Positions 8,371 through 17,803 are shown, counted from the first letter of the stretch. The stretch: 64,000 bases of DNA from Janthinobacterium sp. (GCA_025360045.1 JANYCY010000033.1:1-64000), one strand, 5' to 3'. Numbers and translations: made by a program. The notes: generated by a model not told the origin, from the sequence alone.

Positions 8371-10572
8371 ATGGTTGCCGTTACCCGCCCGCTTGCCCAA
8401 TCCATTGCAGAAGCAGCAGATCCTGATCGCTGGCTGAGCGCCCTGACTGAGCGCTATCCGCCCACCGATATCGTGCGTATCCGCCAAGCGCTTGATTGGA
8501 TATTCGAGCAATACGGCCAACTTATCCATACCGATACCGGCTGCTCGCTGTTCCAGCATGCCGTAGCCAGTGCGTCCATCGTGGCCGATTTACGCCTCGA
8601 TGCAAATTCGGTGATTGCCACCCTCTTATTTGCGCTGCCTACCCAGCTCAATCAGCCCATCGAGCTGATTAATACCCACTTTGGCCCCGATGTCACGCGG
8701 CTGGTCGATGGAGCCAGCAAGGTCAGTAAATTACGCAGCCTTGCCCACCCTACCGGTGGTAAATCGGCAGACGCGGCCCAGCAAATCGAAGCCGTGCGCA
8801 AAATGCTGATCGCGATGGTAGAAGACATCCGCGCCGTGCTGATCAAGCTGGCATGGCGCACCCAAACCATGCACGAGCTAGCCCGCGCTCCAGACGATGT
8901 GCGCCGCCGCATTGCCCAAGAAACGCTCGATTTATTCGCCCCTTTAGCTAATCGTTTGGGGGTATGGCAAATTAAATGGGAATTAGAAGACTTAGGCTTC
9001 AGATATCTACATCCTGATACTTATAAAAAAATTGCTAAGCTATTAGACGAGCGCCGAGTTGATCGGGAAAAATTTATTGATGAGGTGCTCAACACCCTCA
9101 GAGTCGAGCTCAATCATGCCGGTGTAAAAGCTGATTTAATGGGTAGGCCTAAACATATTTTCAGCATTTGGAAAAAAATGCAGAAAAAGAAGCTCGATTT
9201 CTCCGAGCTGTACGATATTCGTGCCGTGCGTATTCTGGTTCCCGATTTAAAAGATTGCTATACCGCACTCGGTATTGTGCACAATCTTTGGCAGCCTATT
9301 CCGGGCGAATTTGACGATTATATTGCCCACCCTAAGGGCAATTTTTATCGCAGCCTGCACACGGCCGTGATTGGCGAAAATGATAAAGCGGTTGAAGTAC
9401 AAATCCGTACCGTAGAAATGCACGAGCACGCCGAATATGGCGTGGCGGCACACTGGCGCTATAAAGAAGGCGGCCAAGGCGATGCACGCTATGAAGAAAA
9501 AATTGCTTGGCTGCGCCAGCTCTTAGATTGGCGCGAAGATATGGCCAGCGAAACACAATTTGCTGAGACCTTTAAAGCCGAGCTATTTGACGACACCATT
9601 TATATTCTCACCCCCGCAGGCCGCGTCATTACCCTGCCTAAGGGCAGTACGCCCGTTGATTTTGCCTACCATGTGCATACCGATTTAGGCCACCGTTGCC
9701 GGGGTGCCAAAGTAAACGGCCAGATTGTGCCGCTCTATACCGCTTTAGAAAACGGCCAGCGGGTAGAAATCTTATCCACCAAAGAAGGCGGGCCAAGCCT
9801 CGACTGGCTGCATCAGGGCTATGTAAAAAGCCACCGTGCCGCCAGCAAAATCCGTCATTGGATACGCCAGCAGCATCAAGATATCGCCCTTGAAGCAGGC
9901 CGCTCTATTTATGATAAAGAAGCCGCTCGCTGCGCTGCCCGAGATGCCAATCAAGACAGCATTGCGGTTAAATTAGGCTGCAAAAATATAGAAGAGCTTT
10001 ACGCTGCGCTTGGCCAAGGAGAGATTTCTCAAAGAGAGCTTAACCAAGCATTCAGAGAAAGCCTAGCGCCTATCGAGCCCATCACCGAGCAGCCTAATGA
10101 CTTTATTAAAGCGGCAAGAGCCAATGGCAATGGCGAAGGGATTTTGATTGAGGGCGTAGATAAGCTAATGACCCTGCTGGCAAAATGCTGCAAACCCGTG
10201 CCGCCTGATCATGTAATGGGCTTTGTAACTAAAGGCCGAGGCATCTCTATTCACCGTAGTGATTGCAGCACGCTTAAACGCCTAGCCAGCGCCGCGCCAG
10301 AGCGTTTAATTAATGCTGATTGGGGAATTCAGCGCGGCCATGTATTTGCGACTGATTTATTAGTCGAAGCCCATAACCGCAGCACGCTATTACGCGATTT
10401 AAGCGACATTATGTCGCGCGAACGAATTAACGTCACTGCGGTCAATACGCAAAGCAAAGATCAACGCGTCATGATGCGTTTTACTTTAGAAATTAGAGAC
10501 GCCGAACAATTACAAAGAATCTTAATTAAATTGCAAGATGTGAATGAAGTCATTCGGGTGATCCGCGGGTAA
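8371..10572 (+). CDS. relA: GTP pyrophosphokinase RelA, (p)ppGpp synthetase
   Basis: A 733-residue long RelA/SpoT homologue that makes (p)ppGpp on stalled ribosomes. Domain order: degenerate HD hydrolase (about 40-170), synthetase (about 230-350; RPKHIFSIWKKM, SELYDIRAVRI, HPKGNFYRSLHT), TGS (ILTPAGRVITLPKG), zinc-finger/helical region with CCKPVPPD, and a C-terminal ACT domain. The hydrolase region reads FQHAVASASIVADL and TLLFALP where active enzymes have an HD pair, so this is the monofunctional RelA type; a bifunctional SpoT would be elsewhere. The ATG at 8371 lies just after TGATTTGCC. Confidence 0.95.
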   Translation: MVAVTRPLAQSIAEAADPDRWLSALTERYPPTDIVRIRQALDWIFEQYGQLIHTDTGCSLFQHAVASASIVADLRLDANSVIATLLFALPTQLNQPIELINTHFGPDVTRLVDGASKVSKLRSLAHPTGGKSADAAQQIEAVRKMLIAMVEDIRAVLIKLAWRTQTMHELARAPDDVRRRIAQETLDLFAPLANRLGVWQIKWELEDLGFRYLHPDTYKKIAKLLDERRVDREKFIDEVLNTLRVELNHAGVKADLMGRPKHIFSIWKKMQKKKLDFSELYDIRAVRILVPDLKDCYTALGIVHNLWQPIPGEFDDYIAHPKGNFYRSLHTAVIGENDKAVEVQIRTVEMHEHAEYGVAAHWRYKEGGQGDARYEEKIAWLRQLLDWREDMASETQFAETFKAELFDDTIYILTPAGRVITLPKGSTPVDFAYHVHTDLGHRCRGAKVNGQIVPLYTALENGQRVEILSTKEGGPSLDWLHQGYVKSHRAASKIRHWIRQQHQDIALEAGRSIYDKEAARCAARDANQDSIAVKLGCKNIEELYAALGQGEISQRELNQAFRESLAPIEPITEQPNDFIKAARANGNGEGILIEGVDKLMTLLAKCCKPVPPDHVMGFVTKGRGISIHRSDCSTLKRLASAAPERLINADWGIQRGHVFATDLLVEAHNRSTLLRDLSDIMSRERINVTAVNTQSKDQRVMMRFTLEIRDAEQLQRILIKLQDVNEVIRVIRG

Positions 10573-10755
10573 TACCTTACATCAGCAAAGGCTAATTAAA
10601 CCTAGCTTTCGCTCTTTTATATGTAATAATTAACATGTAAATACACATCAAAGCGCTTGCTTTTCCAATTCGAATCAAGATCGATTCGCAATTTGAGGGT
10701 TACACCCAGCCGCTTTTTAGATCAAAACATGTTATACGCATAAAAGAGCCCAATC

Positions 10756-12642
10756 ATGAATCAATCTCTTAAAGTAAAATTGATTGTGTTTATTTCATTA
10801 TTAACGCTTATTTCTGGCACCATACTTACATATGGCAGCTATTTAAAAATGCGTCATGAAATGATCAATGTTAGTTTGCATAATGAAATTATAGGGATTA
10901 GCACTGGCTACAATGTGGTACTTCGTAACTGGGTGGCAGAGAAACAACATATTGTTTCTGGCTTAGCGGAAGCATTATCAAAAGCAGATGACCCTGTTCC
11001 TGCTTTATATCAAACCGAAAAAAGCGCCAAATTTGATTTGGCCTATATCGGCACCCCCGATAAAAAATTTATCAGTGGGCATAAAGTCAATATGCCAGCA
11101 GACTTCGATGCAACTTCTAGGCCTTGGTATAAACAAGCAATGGCTGCAGGCAAAACCATTCTTACCCCTCCCTATATCGATGCAGAAAGTAAACAATTGA
11201 TTCTCTCCTTTGCCTCACCGGTAAAAAGCGAGACAGGCTTTAAAGGCGTAGCCGCCGTCGACATCTCGCTTGAGGGGGTGGTGAAAGATGTTTTAAATAT
11301 CAAACTCACCGGTAATGGCTATGCCATCCTTGCAGATAAAGCAGGGCAAATCTTAGCGCATAGTGAAAAAGACAAACTCAATAAACCGACCACCGATATA
11401 TCCAGTGATCTAAGTGCCAGTAATATGGCAAATATAGCAAACAGCCATGAACTAGCAGAAATCAATATTGCGGGTGAAGATAAATATGTATTCATTCAGC
11501 CTGTTGAAGGCACCGATATTAATCTGATTTTAGTTATTGATAAAAAAATTATTCTAGAACCACTTAATCAATTAATTTGGCAAGCCATTGCCGCCCTCGT
11601 TATTCTCTTACTTATTGTTATTCCTGTAGCAGGATTACTAATCACCAAAATGCTGCGTAGCCTAGATAAAGTACGGATCGCCATGCAAGAAATTGCCCAA
11701 GGCGGTGGTGATTTAACGCGTAAAATTGAAATTGATGGCAGCGATGAAATTGCTGCCACAGCCCAAGCATTTAATCGTTTTACCGATCAATTACGCAGCA
11801 TGTTTATTGATATACGCAAAGAAGTGGGCAATCTCACCACCGGCATAGGATCAATCAACTCTGTACTCAATGATCTTGCCAATGATTCACAGCGGCTTTC
11901 TGACCTATCTGCATCCAATGCAGCCACCATTGAAGAAATCACCGTCAGCATTTCTCATATTGCTGATAATTCCCGAGATGCTAATCAGCTCGTCACCAGC
12001 ACGGGCGCCCTATCTGGCCAGTCTGCATCAACAGTTAAAGAAGTCGCTAATGAAGTAGGCAAATCGGCAAGAGAAGTCAGTGATTTATCCAGCCTGCTTG
12101 ATCGACTGAATCAAAGAGCACAAGATATTAGCGGCATTATTCGGGTGATTAAAGAAATTGCAGATCAAACAAACTTGCTAGCGCTCAATGCCGCGATTGA
12201 AGCTGCACGCGCAGGTGAGCAAGGCCGCGGCTTTGCGGTCGTTGCCGATGAAGTCCGTAAACTCGCCGAGCGCACTTCTTCTGCCACCATTGAAATTACC
12301 GGCATGATTGATGGGATTCGCGGGGAGACAGGGATTGCCGTTAATAATATGCAGACCACCATCACGGCAGTACAAAGTGGCGTGAACTTATCTGAAGAAG
12401 CTGCCACCAAAATTGGCCATATCCGTGAAAATATGGACGAAGTTATGGCGAAAATTGGTGAAATTGCTCATGCCACACTTGAGCAACAAAACGCCACCAC
12501 GGCCATGGCTCAAAGCGCTGAAAACATTACCAATCAAATGCAGCAGTCAGACTCCAACCTGCAACAAGCCACCCGCACCGTACATGATTTAAATGAATTA
12601 GCAGCCTACCTCACCGAGCAATTTCGCCGCTTCAAGCTTTAA
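10756..12642 (+). CDS. Methyl-accepting chemotaxis protein, double-Cache sensor
   Basis: A 628-residue receptor. N-terminal helix at about 9-30; periplasmic dCache_1-type domain (about 35-270) with the family segment [14 protein letters not shown] and [20 protein letters not shown]; second helix at about 277-298; HAMP; then the signalling domain with the canonical tip [20 protein letters not shown] and [13 protein letters not shown]. dCache receptors often sense amino acids or other small organics, but the ligand motif here was not determined. The preceding gap of about 180 bp leaves room for its own promoter, and a terminator follows. Confidence 0.95.
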   Translation: MNQSLKVKLIVFISLLTLISGTILTYGSYLKMRHEMINVSLHNEIIGISTGYNVVLRNWVAEKQHIVSGLAEALSKADDPVPALYQTEKSAKFDLAYIGTPDKKFISGHKVNMPADFDATSRPWYKQAMAAGKTILTPPYIDAESKQLILSFASPVKSETGFKGVAAVDISLEGVVKDVLNIKLTGNGYAILADKAGQILAHSEKDKLNKPTTDISSDLSASNMANIANSHELAEINIAGEDKYVFIQPVEGTDINLILVIDKKIILEPLNQLIWQAIAALVILLLIVIPVAGLLITKMLRSLDKVRIAMQEIAQGGGDLTRKIEIDGSDEIAATAQAFNRFTDQLRSMFIDIRKEVGNLTTGIGSINSVLNDLANDSQRLSDLSASNAATIEEITVSISHIADNSRDANQLVTSTGALSGQSASTVKEVANEVGKSAREVSDLSSLLDRLNQRAQDISGIIRVIKEIADQTNLLALNAAIEAARAGEQGRGFAVVADEVRKLAERTSSATIEITGMIDGIRGETGIAVNNMQTTITAVQSGVNLSEEAATKIGHIRENMDEVMAKIGEIAHATLEQQNATTAMAQSAENITNQMQQSDSNLQQATRTVHDLNELAAYLTEQFRRFKL

Positions 12643-12658
12643 TAATTAATGCATTCAT

Positions 12659-12686
12659 CAACAGCCCCTGCATGGGGCTGTTTGCA
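12659..12686 (+). terminator. Rho-independent terminator after the chemoreceptor gene
   Basis: ACAGCCCC and GGGGCTGT flank a 5-nt loop (TGCAT) and are followed by TTTGCATTTG. Confidence 0.75.
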
Positions 12687-12712
12687 TTTGTGGCCCTTAT
12701 AAATAACCGCAA

Positions 12713-12749
12713 CAAAAAACCCGCAAGACCTGGGGCACTTTGCGGGTTG
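12713..12749 (-). terminator. Original tRNA-Arg terminator, displaced by the island
   Basis: On the minus strand AACCCGCAA and TTGCGGGTT pair and are followed by TTTTTG. It resembles the terminator that now serves the tRNA-Arg gene at 25636-25668 and lies just outside the left att repeat. It is therefore best read as the pre-insertion tRNA terminator, separated from its gene by the ~13 kb insertion. Confidence 0.7.
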
Positions 12750-12770
12750 ATGTATTACTAGCAGATAGTG

Positions 12771-12796
12771 TTGGTATCCCCGAAAGGAATCGAACC
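12771..12796. other. attL, partial copy of the tRNA-Arg 3' end
   Basis: TTGGTATCCCCGAAAGGAAT and the following CGAACC match the T-arm and acceptor end of the tRNA-Arg gene at 25701-25726 except one base (A instead of C in the T stem). The rest of the tRNA is missing here. Confidence 0.85.
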
Positions 12797-12843
12797 AGAT
12801 AGCTAAGTCCTTGTATTTACTAGACTCACAAAAATAACGCTTG

Positions 12844-12871
12844 AAATATACCAACAAATATACCAACAATG
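12844..12871. repeat. Left copy of a 28 bp end repeat (ATATACCAAC repeats)
   Basis: Two head-to-tail copies of ATATACCAACAA followed by TG. An identical 28 bp stretch occurs at 25564-25591 near the right end in the same orientation. Likely an integrase or excisionase arm-binding site, since it is present inside both ends. Confidence 0.75.
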
Positions 12872-12903
12872 CGCGTTCACTGGGACGAAGCTAAAGGGCA
12901 ATC

Positions 12904-14256
12904 ATGGGCGGTAAATCAAAAGCAGATGGCTTGACCATTTTGCAACTCAAAAGCCAAATAAAAGCTGAGCAACAGCACATTGCAGCCGAAACAGTAAAGC
13001 CACCCAGAAAGATAGCCTGTGGCGCTGGTTTGCAGCTTTGGGTGATGGGTGAAGCCATGTATTGGCGGCTGCCCTATCGCTTTGGCGGTAAGCAGAAGGT
13101 ATTGGCGCTGGGCGTATGCAATCCTGCTAAGCCTGAACTGTCCGAAGCACGAGAAAAAGCACTCGAAGCAAAACGACAGCTTGCCGCTGGCCTAGATCCA
13201 AACCAAGCAAGGCAAGACGACAAACACGCCAAGGCTTATGCCCACGCCAACACCTTTGAAGCCGTCGCCTTAGAGTGGCACGCTAAAGAGCTGGCTAGCG
13301 GTACGTGGAAGCCTAAGCCTGCGCTGATTGTTATGCAAAGGCTCATCGCTAACCTGTTTCCCATGCTTGGCAAACGCCCTATTGAGTCATTAACCACCCG
13401 CGACCTGATGGGGCCGCTTAGAAAACTAGAATCAGCGGGCACGCTAAACGTTGCTAATCGCGTGCGACAGTACACGGCTAGCATCATGCGCCATGCTATC
13501 CAGACCGGACGGATAGATAAAAACCCAGCCTTAGACCTGCAAGGCGCTATCTCTTCGCCTAAAGCATCCCACCACCCCGCGCTACCCTTAAACCAACTCC
13601 CTGAACTATTACAGCGTATTCGCGGCTATACGGGCTTGCAAGTCGTGTGCTGTGCGGCTGAGTTTGCATTGCTCACTGGGGCGCGGTCTTCTGAATTTAG
13701 ATTTTCGCGCTGGTCTGAATTTGATCTAGTGGCGGGTATTTGGACTATTCCAGAAAAGCGTGAGGCCGTCGAAAATGTAAAGTATTCAGAACGGGGCGAA
13801 AAGATGGCCCGTGTAAGGGTTATTTATCTTTCCACACAAGCGGTCACATTATTAAAGTTTATTCAGTCAATCAATGGCAAAGAGCTATTTGTATTTAAAG
13901 GCCAAAAACGTGACACGCCATTAGGTGAAGGAACCATTAATCTAATGCTGAATAAATTAGGATATAGCACCCAGCTAGATATCTGCCTGCATGGTTTTAG
14001 AACCATGATGGTATCAAGCCTAAATGAATCACTTCAATTCAGCGCTGATGCAATTGAGCTTCATATCGGGCATGAAAGTAAAAATGAAGTCAGGGGTATT
14101 TATAATCGCAATGCTCAATATCTAGCAGAGCGCCAAAGAATGCTGCAATGGTGGGCGGATTACTTGCATGTTTTAGAAACAGGGACCTACATACCACCGG
14201 CTGATTTTAAGATTCAAGCGCTGCAAGAGCTGCCTAAGTTACGAGTGGTTGCGTAA
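12904..14256 (+). CDS. int: P4-type tyrosine site-specific integrase
   Basis: A 450-residue integrase with an N-terminal DUF4102-type arm-binding domain (about 10-100; YWRLPYRFGGKQKVLALG), a central core-binding domain (about 115-215) and a C-terminal catalytic domain. Catalytic residues seen are Arg in TGARSSEF, HGFR (His-x-x-Arg), the second His in ELHIGHES, and the nucleophile Tyr in GIYNRNAQYLAE. It is adjacent to attL and transcribed inward, as usual for tRNA-targeting islands. The N-terminus (residues 1-25) is Lys/Gln-rich and the exact start is uncertain. Confidence 0.95.
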   Translation: MGGKSKADGLTILQLKSQIKAEQQHIAAETVKPPRKIACGAGLQLWVMGEAMYWRLPYRFGGKQKVLALGVCNPAKPELSEAREKALEAKRQLAAGLDPNQARQDDKHAKAYAHANTFEAVALEWHAKELASGTWKPKPALIVMQRLIANLFPMLGKRPIESLTTRDLMGPLRKLESAGTLNVANRVRQYTASIMRHAIQTGRIDKNPALDLQGAISSPKASHHPALPLNQLPELLQRIRGYTGLQVVCCAAEFALLTGARSSEFRFSRWSEFDLVAGIWTIPEKREAVENVKYSERGEKMARVRVIYLSTQAVTLLKFIQSINGKELFVFKGQKRDTPLGEGTINLMLNKLGYSTQLDICLHGFRTMMVSSLNESLQFSADAIELHIGHESKNEVRGIYNRNAQYLAERQRMLQWWADYLHVLETGTYIPPADFKIQALQELPKLRVVA

Positions 14257-14289
14257 GGGGCGATAATACCACTTCCCTAAAATGGGGCT

Positions 14290-14411
14290 AGTGTGGGGTG
14301 GGGGTATACTGTTTTTTCGGTGTGACCAGTGTGACCGGTGTGACCACTTTGATTTAAAAGGGATTTTTTTGTATGACCACGTAAAACCAAGGTGTGACCG
14401 GTGTGACCAAA
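14290..14411. repeat. Left iteron array, half of a ~120 bp inverted repeat
   Basis: GGTGTGACC, AGTGTGACC and GGTGTGACC follow each other with exact 9 bp period at 14319-14345. A GTATGACC lies near 14371, then two more GGTGTGACC at 14391-14408, and GGTCACAC in reverse at 14422. The whole stretch reappears inverted at 24671-24793, including the spacers TTTTTTTGT and CCACGTAAAACCAAG. The arrays resemble replication-initiator iterons; P4 alpha binds direct repeats of comparable size at its origin, but this sequence is different. Confidence 0.85.
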
Positions 14412-14695
14412 ACCGGCTACTGGTCACACGCAAGCCTTGTTTTTATTGAGTTCAACAAATACACGGGTTTTACAGCAGCACAAAAAAACAAAAAACAGGC
14501 GTTTTTTTGATGGTTTTTTATACGCAAAAAAACAGAGTCATATAATACCACTTTCTTACAAAATGCTTTTTTGCTTGGTTTTGTGGTGGGTTGGTACAAT
14601 GGGTAAGTAAGGGCTAGTCCGGCCAGATGAAAACGGGAAACCTTCACCCGCTGCCCTTGTTTCTTCTTGAAGGTTACTTGTTGAAGGGCAGGTAA

Positions 14696-15781
14696 TTGAA
14701 AATATCTAAAACAATACATTCTGAGCGTGATTTGCCAAAGTGGTTTTCTTTGGAATCATATAAAAAAATGGAACAATTTACGGCTACAGATTGGGCTTGT
14801 GAAATTGCTAAACGACTTTGTGACATTAAAAAATTCGGCAACGGGTTAAATAGCAATGAAGGGGCGCATTGGTGGATGATAGAAAGGGCAAGCGGGCCAA
14901 TTTGGGAGGTTGGTTATTACCATCCTGATTATTATAAATTTGAACAAAAAACAAGGCGTGTATATGGCAGGTGTATTGGAAAGTATCATGCAGGTACGGT
15001 GAGTATTTTTGGTCCTTATATCCCGAAAAACCAATCTGAATACTCATTAGAAGAACAAGAAAGATTTAAAAAAATAATTAATGAAAAATTAAAAAAAGAA
15101 AGAGAGTTATTAAATCTTGTAGAGCCATATTATTTTCATGTGATTAGCGCTCCGCATAAATTATTGCCGCTCCACAATAAAAATGTAGCCCTTGCTTCTA
15201 ATAAGCGTGTCTATGGTGCACTCTTAAACAAAGAAGACAAAGAAGAAATATCAAAGTGTTTTTATACGATTAAAGATCATGATGGCATGCTGCATCTCCT
15301 ATACAAAAACAACCCAGAAGATGTATGTAAATCATTTAATATCACAAAAGAAGAAGTAGAAAGTGATCTAGCCAATTACAAAAAATGTTTAAAATACATG
15401 GAAAAACCATATAATGAAGGCGCAAGTTTACTAATAGAAATAAATTCATCAGCAAGTGATGAGCAATTAATTATTGAATTTAATAATTTACTGGAACAAT
15501 TGCGATCTGATAAAAATAGAATCAAAAACACCTATACTGAATCTAAATTTTCCAAGTGGCGAAGCTATCATATACTAGCTTACTTTGATTTAAACTATTG
15601 GGCAAAACTAGAAGGTATTAAAATTACTCACGCTGCAATTATGCGTATTTTCTTTCCTAATGAAGAAATTAAATGTTTTAAAACTAGGGTTGATCGACAA
15701 GATAAATTATGTAAAGAGGTGTTTTCTATTGATACGGTGCGAGTTTTAGCCGCTCAAGCGGGTGTATATTCACCAATATAA
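14696..15781 (+). CDS. DUF6387-like protein of unknown function, island cargo
   Basis: A 361-residue protein starting with KISKTIHSERDLPKWFSLESY, which matches the DLPKWF opening of DUF6387 proteins. No catalytic motif, signal peptide or membrane helix is evident; the middle is Lys/Glu-rich with coiled-coil character (about 115-145). It starts at a TTG with AGGGCAGG just upstream. It is much more AT-rich than its neighbours, sits directly after the integrase, and has its own terminator: the position where P4-like satellites carry exchangeable cargo, often anti-phage genes. Function is not known; a defence role is only a positional guess. Confidence 0.7.
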   Translation: MKISKTIHSERDLPKWFSLESYKKMEQFTATDWACEIAKRLCDIKKFGNGLNSNEGAHWWMIERASGPIWEVGYYHPDYYKFEQKTRRVYGRCIGKYHAGTVSIFGPYIPKNQSEYSLEEQERFKKIINEKLKKERELLNLVEPYYFHVISAPHKLLPLHNKNVALASNKRVYGALLNKEDKEEISKCFYTIKDHDGMLHLLYKNNPEDVCKSFNITKEEVESDLANYKKCLKYMEKPYNEGASLLIEINSSASDEQLIIEFNNLLEQLRSDKNRIKNTYTESKFSKWRSYHILAYFDLNYWAKLEGIKITHAAIMRIFFPNEEIKCFKTRVDRQDKLCKEVFSIDTVRVLAAQAGVYSPI

Positions 15782-15810
15782 TATTTATTTATCACCGTCA
15801 AGAGTATAGA

Positions 15811-15848
15811 AAGGGGGAAAATCTGAATGATTTTTCCCCTTTTTTTTA
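15811..15848 (+). terminator. Strong rho-independent terminator
   Basis: AAGGGGGAAAA and TTTTCCCCTTTTTTTT form a long hairpin with a T8 tail 30 bp after the DUF6387 gene. It insulates that gene from the regulatory operon downstream. Confidence 0.9.
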
Positions 15849-15907
15849 GGGCTGAATTTCACCAAGTTTTTACCTTACTGTTTTGCTTACTGTATGTTTT
15901 TTGTTGA

Positions 15908-15919
15908 TGCAATATTGCA
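15908..15919. promoter_or_regulatory. Perfect 12 bp palindrome upstream of the regulator operon
   Basis: TGCAATATTGCA lies about 50 bp before the first AlpA/MerR-like gene and partly in a region that could be its promoter (TTGCTT further upstream). It is a candidate operator for one of the small HTH regulators encoded next to it. Confidence 0.4.
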
Positions 15920-15970
15920 CTTGTCAGGAGGCATCGCTGCCTTCCGCAACCATTCAAGGAAATGACGAGT

Positions 15971-16174
15971 ATGCAATACACAATAGAAAGACTCCTGCCC
16001 TCCGAGGCTGCCAAGCTCCTTGGCAAAGCAGAAAGCACACTTACCCGTGAACGCTCGCGCGGCACTGGGTGCGCCTATTTAAAGGTAAATGGCCGCGTTC
16101 GCTACCTGAAGTCAGATATTGACGCTTACCTGGCAAAGCACAGCCAATCTGTACAGCCCAAGGCGGGTCAATAA
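15971..16174 (+). CDS. Small excisionase/MerR-like helix-turn-helix protein
   Basis: A 67-residue protein (MQYTIERLLPSEAAKLLGKA) with the pattern of excisionase-type winged helix-turn-helix proteins: LPSEAAKLLGKAESTLTRER (helix-turn-helix), then VNGRVRYLKSDIDAYLAKH (wing and final helix). AAGGA lies ten bases before the ATG at 15971, whereas the ATG at 15962 used by the ORF track has no room for a ribosome site. Its stop overlaps the start of the next gene. Likely a DNA-binding regulator or excision factor of the island. Confidence 0.75.
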   Translation: MQYTIERLLPSEAAKLLGKAESTLTRERSRGTGCAYLKVNGRVRYLKSDIDAYLAKHSQSVQPKAGQ

Positions 16175-16422
16175 TGGCGGCTAAAGTTATTTCCTTGCCC
16201 TGCCAGCCTACGGCACAACCAGCACAGCCCCTTGCTTTGATTAAGTTGCCTGAGGTTTTAAGGCGTACCGCGCTGGGCAAAACAACCATCTATACGCTGA
16301 TTAAATCCGGTGAATTTCCGGCTCAAATTTCTTTGGGTGGTAAATCAGTGGCGTTTATCGAATCAGAAGTAAATCAGTGGATTAGTGACCGTATTAGCGC
16401 TGCCCGTGGGGTGACGGCATGA
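16174..16422 (+). CDS. alpA: AlpA-family phage regulator
   Basis: An 82-residue protein with LIKLPEVLRRTALGKTTIYTLIKSGEFPAQISLGGKS and a final E-V-N-Q-W-I helix, the signature of AlpA (CP4-57 type) DNA-binding proteins, which in P4-like islands activate integrase or excisionase and satellite operons. Residues 1-20 form an extra Pro/Gln-rich leader. It overlaps both its neighbours by 1-4 bp (taATG, ATGA), so the small genes from 15971 on form one operon. Confidence 0.88.
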   Translation: MAAKVISLPCQPTAQPAQPLALIKLPEVLRRTALGKTTIYTLIKSGEFPAQISLGGKSVAFIESEVNQWISDRISAARGVTA

Positions 16423-16613
16423 CGCCCAATCAATTACTGGCCCGTTTTCCCCAGCTTCAGGCGGCTGAACCGCTCGCGGCTGCGGCTTTACAGCAAGCGG
16501 CTGTACTGGCGGCTAATGTTCCGGCCTCTGTGGCCCTTCTCGCTGCTGCTTTATTAATGGCCGCCACTTTAACAGCTCCAAACCCGACACATAAAGGAGC
16601 TAATGATGAATAG
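16419..16613 (+). CDS. Small Ala-rich hydrophobic protein
   Basis: A 64-residue protein, about 40% alanine, with hydrophobic stretch AAALLMAATL near the end that could be a membrane helix. Its ATGA overlap with alpA and its own overlap with the next gene indicate it is translated as part of the operon. Family not recognised. Confidence 0.55.
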   Translation: MTPNQLLARFPQLQAAEPLAAAALQQAAVLAANVPASVALLAAALLMAATLTAPNPTHKGANDE

Positions 16614-16809
16614 TCACGAAGTTTTGTCACGTATTCCCTGCCTGTCGCTGCATGAAGCAACGGTTATTGCTTCCGTCAAGACCTACTACCAAGCGTTTAC
16701 TGGCCTTGGAGAGGGTAAAGAACTGGCGCTGGAATTCGCAAAAATTGCAGCAATCGTTGGCGTTTTGTCTAAGCAACAAACCGTAAACACCACGGGATTA
16801 ATGCAATGA
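16603..16809 (+). CDS. Hypothetical island protein
   Basis: A 68-residue protein (MMNSHEVLSRIPCLSL) of mixed alpha-helical character. AAAGGAG lies 7-10 bp before two adjacent ATGs (16603, 16606), giving good translation evidence. Stop and start overlap with the neighbours. Family not recognised; its LSRIPCLS start resembles the ARFPQLQA start of the preceding protein, so the two may be distant paralogues. Confidence 0.6.
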   Translation: MMNSHEVLSRIPCLSLHEATVIASVKTYYQAFTGLGEGKELALEFAKIAAIVGVLSKQQTVNTTGLMQ

Positions 16810-17096
16810 ACCGACCATTTAGCGAAATAGGCGAAATTACATTAACCGACGGTAGCACGTTGAATATCGGCGAAACGGTGGCAATGATGGCCGCCAATAT
16901 GAAGGCGGATAACCTTGATTTTGACGTGGCCACCCTGCTAAACACCCAGATTGACGGCTTGCAAGCGTGCGAGTGTTTAAGCCCAGAAGCGACGGCGCGT
17001 TTTATGGGGGTAGCGGCGGGGCTGCTTATTCTGGCGCATGAAGTACAAGCCGCGTGTGGGTTAGTGCCTGCTTTACCTAAGGAGGGTTTGCATTGA
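16806..17096 (+). CDS. Hypothetical island protein
   Basis: A 96-residue acidic protein (MNRPFSEIGEITLTDGS) with a possible helical hairpin ending in an Ala/Leu-rich segment (ATARFMGVAAGLLILAHEV). It overlaps the preceding gene by ATGA and the next gene by the TTGA of a TTG start. Not recognised. Confidence 0.6.
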   Translation: MNRPFSEIGEITLTDGSTLNIGETVAMMAANMKADNLDFDVATLLNTQIDGLQACECLSPEATARFMGVAAGLLILAHEVQAACGLVPALPKEGLH

Positions 17097-17803
17097 AACC
17101 GATTACACAAGGCCATATTGTGCCATTTGCCTTGGGTGGCATTGAAGCGATTACAGCCGGTGAAGCGATGTTTGTATCAGTTCGGCATTTATGCGAAGTA
17201 TTCGGGCTTGATTTTAGTAGTCAGCGTAAAAAACTGCTGCCTGACCCTAAATTCAACTGTGGTGATATGACCATGGTTGCCGCTGATGGCAAGATGCGCG
17301 AGTTGCTAACGATCCCACTAGAACAGGTTGCAGGCTTTTTGTATTCGATCAACATCAATAAAGTAAGCCCTGATGTTCGCCAAGCTTTGCTTGATTACCA
17401 AGATGAATGCACCAAGGCATTGAACGATTACTGGACAACCGGCAAAGCAGAACAGCAAACCTTATCGACACAGATGGCCTTTCAGATTGCCGACACACTG
17501 GCGGTGTTTAAAGACGAATACGCGGCTATTTATGGCAAGGCGGCGGATGCGGTGCCGCATTCTGGCTTGTATGCCAAGATTCAGAGCTGCTTAAATCAGG
17601 TGGTATGCGGTGCTGATCGCCTGCCCGATGGGCTGGCCCGTCAAGCCTTGCCTAAAGTGGCGCTTGATCGACTCAAAGACGCGGGAAAAATGCTGCGTAA
17701 GTTGTTTATTCAGGGGGTAAAGCTCAAGGATGCGGCTAAGCAATTGCATAGCGCCTTTCCTGATCCGGTACTTAAGATTGAAACAACGGTAACGCTAGCA
17801 TGA
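17093..17803 (+). CDS. Phage antirepressor, P22 AR N-terminal family
   Basis: A 236-residue protein whose N-terminal half (about 5-120) matches the phage antirepressor N-terminal domain: FVSVRHLCEVFGLDFSSQRKKL, then LTIPLEQVAGFLYSININKV and DVRQALLDYQDECTKALNDYW. Such proteins bind and inactivate repressors during induction. The C-terminal part (about 130-236) is helical and of no recognised family. Translation starts at a TTG behind a perfect AAGGAGG. It is the last gene of the leftward-to-rightward regulatory operon and converges on the toxin-antitoxin operon. Confidence 0.85.
   Translation: MKPITQGHIVPFALGGIEAITAGEAMFVSVRHLCEVFGLDFSSQRKKLLPDPKFNCGDMTMVAADGKMRELLTIPLEQVAGFLYSININKVSPDVRQALLDYQDECTKALNDYWTTGKAEQQTLSTQMAFQIADTLAVFKDEYAAIYGKAADAVPHSGLYAKIQSCLNQVVCGADRLPDGLARQALPKVALDRLKDAGKMLRKLFIQGVKLKDAAKQLHSAFPDPVLKIETTVTLA

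Noticed and set aside
8371-8900. Broken hydrolase domain as damage to relA
   Set aside because: Loss of the HD motif is the normal state of monofunctional RelA in this lineage, so it is not an anomaly.
14319-14408. Short direct repeats as a CRISPR array
   Set aside because: Units of 9 bp in exact tandem without spacers of CRISPR size and no cas genes; they are iterons.
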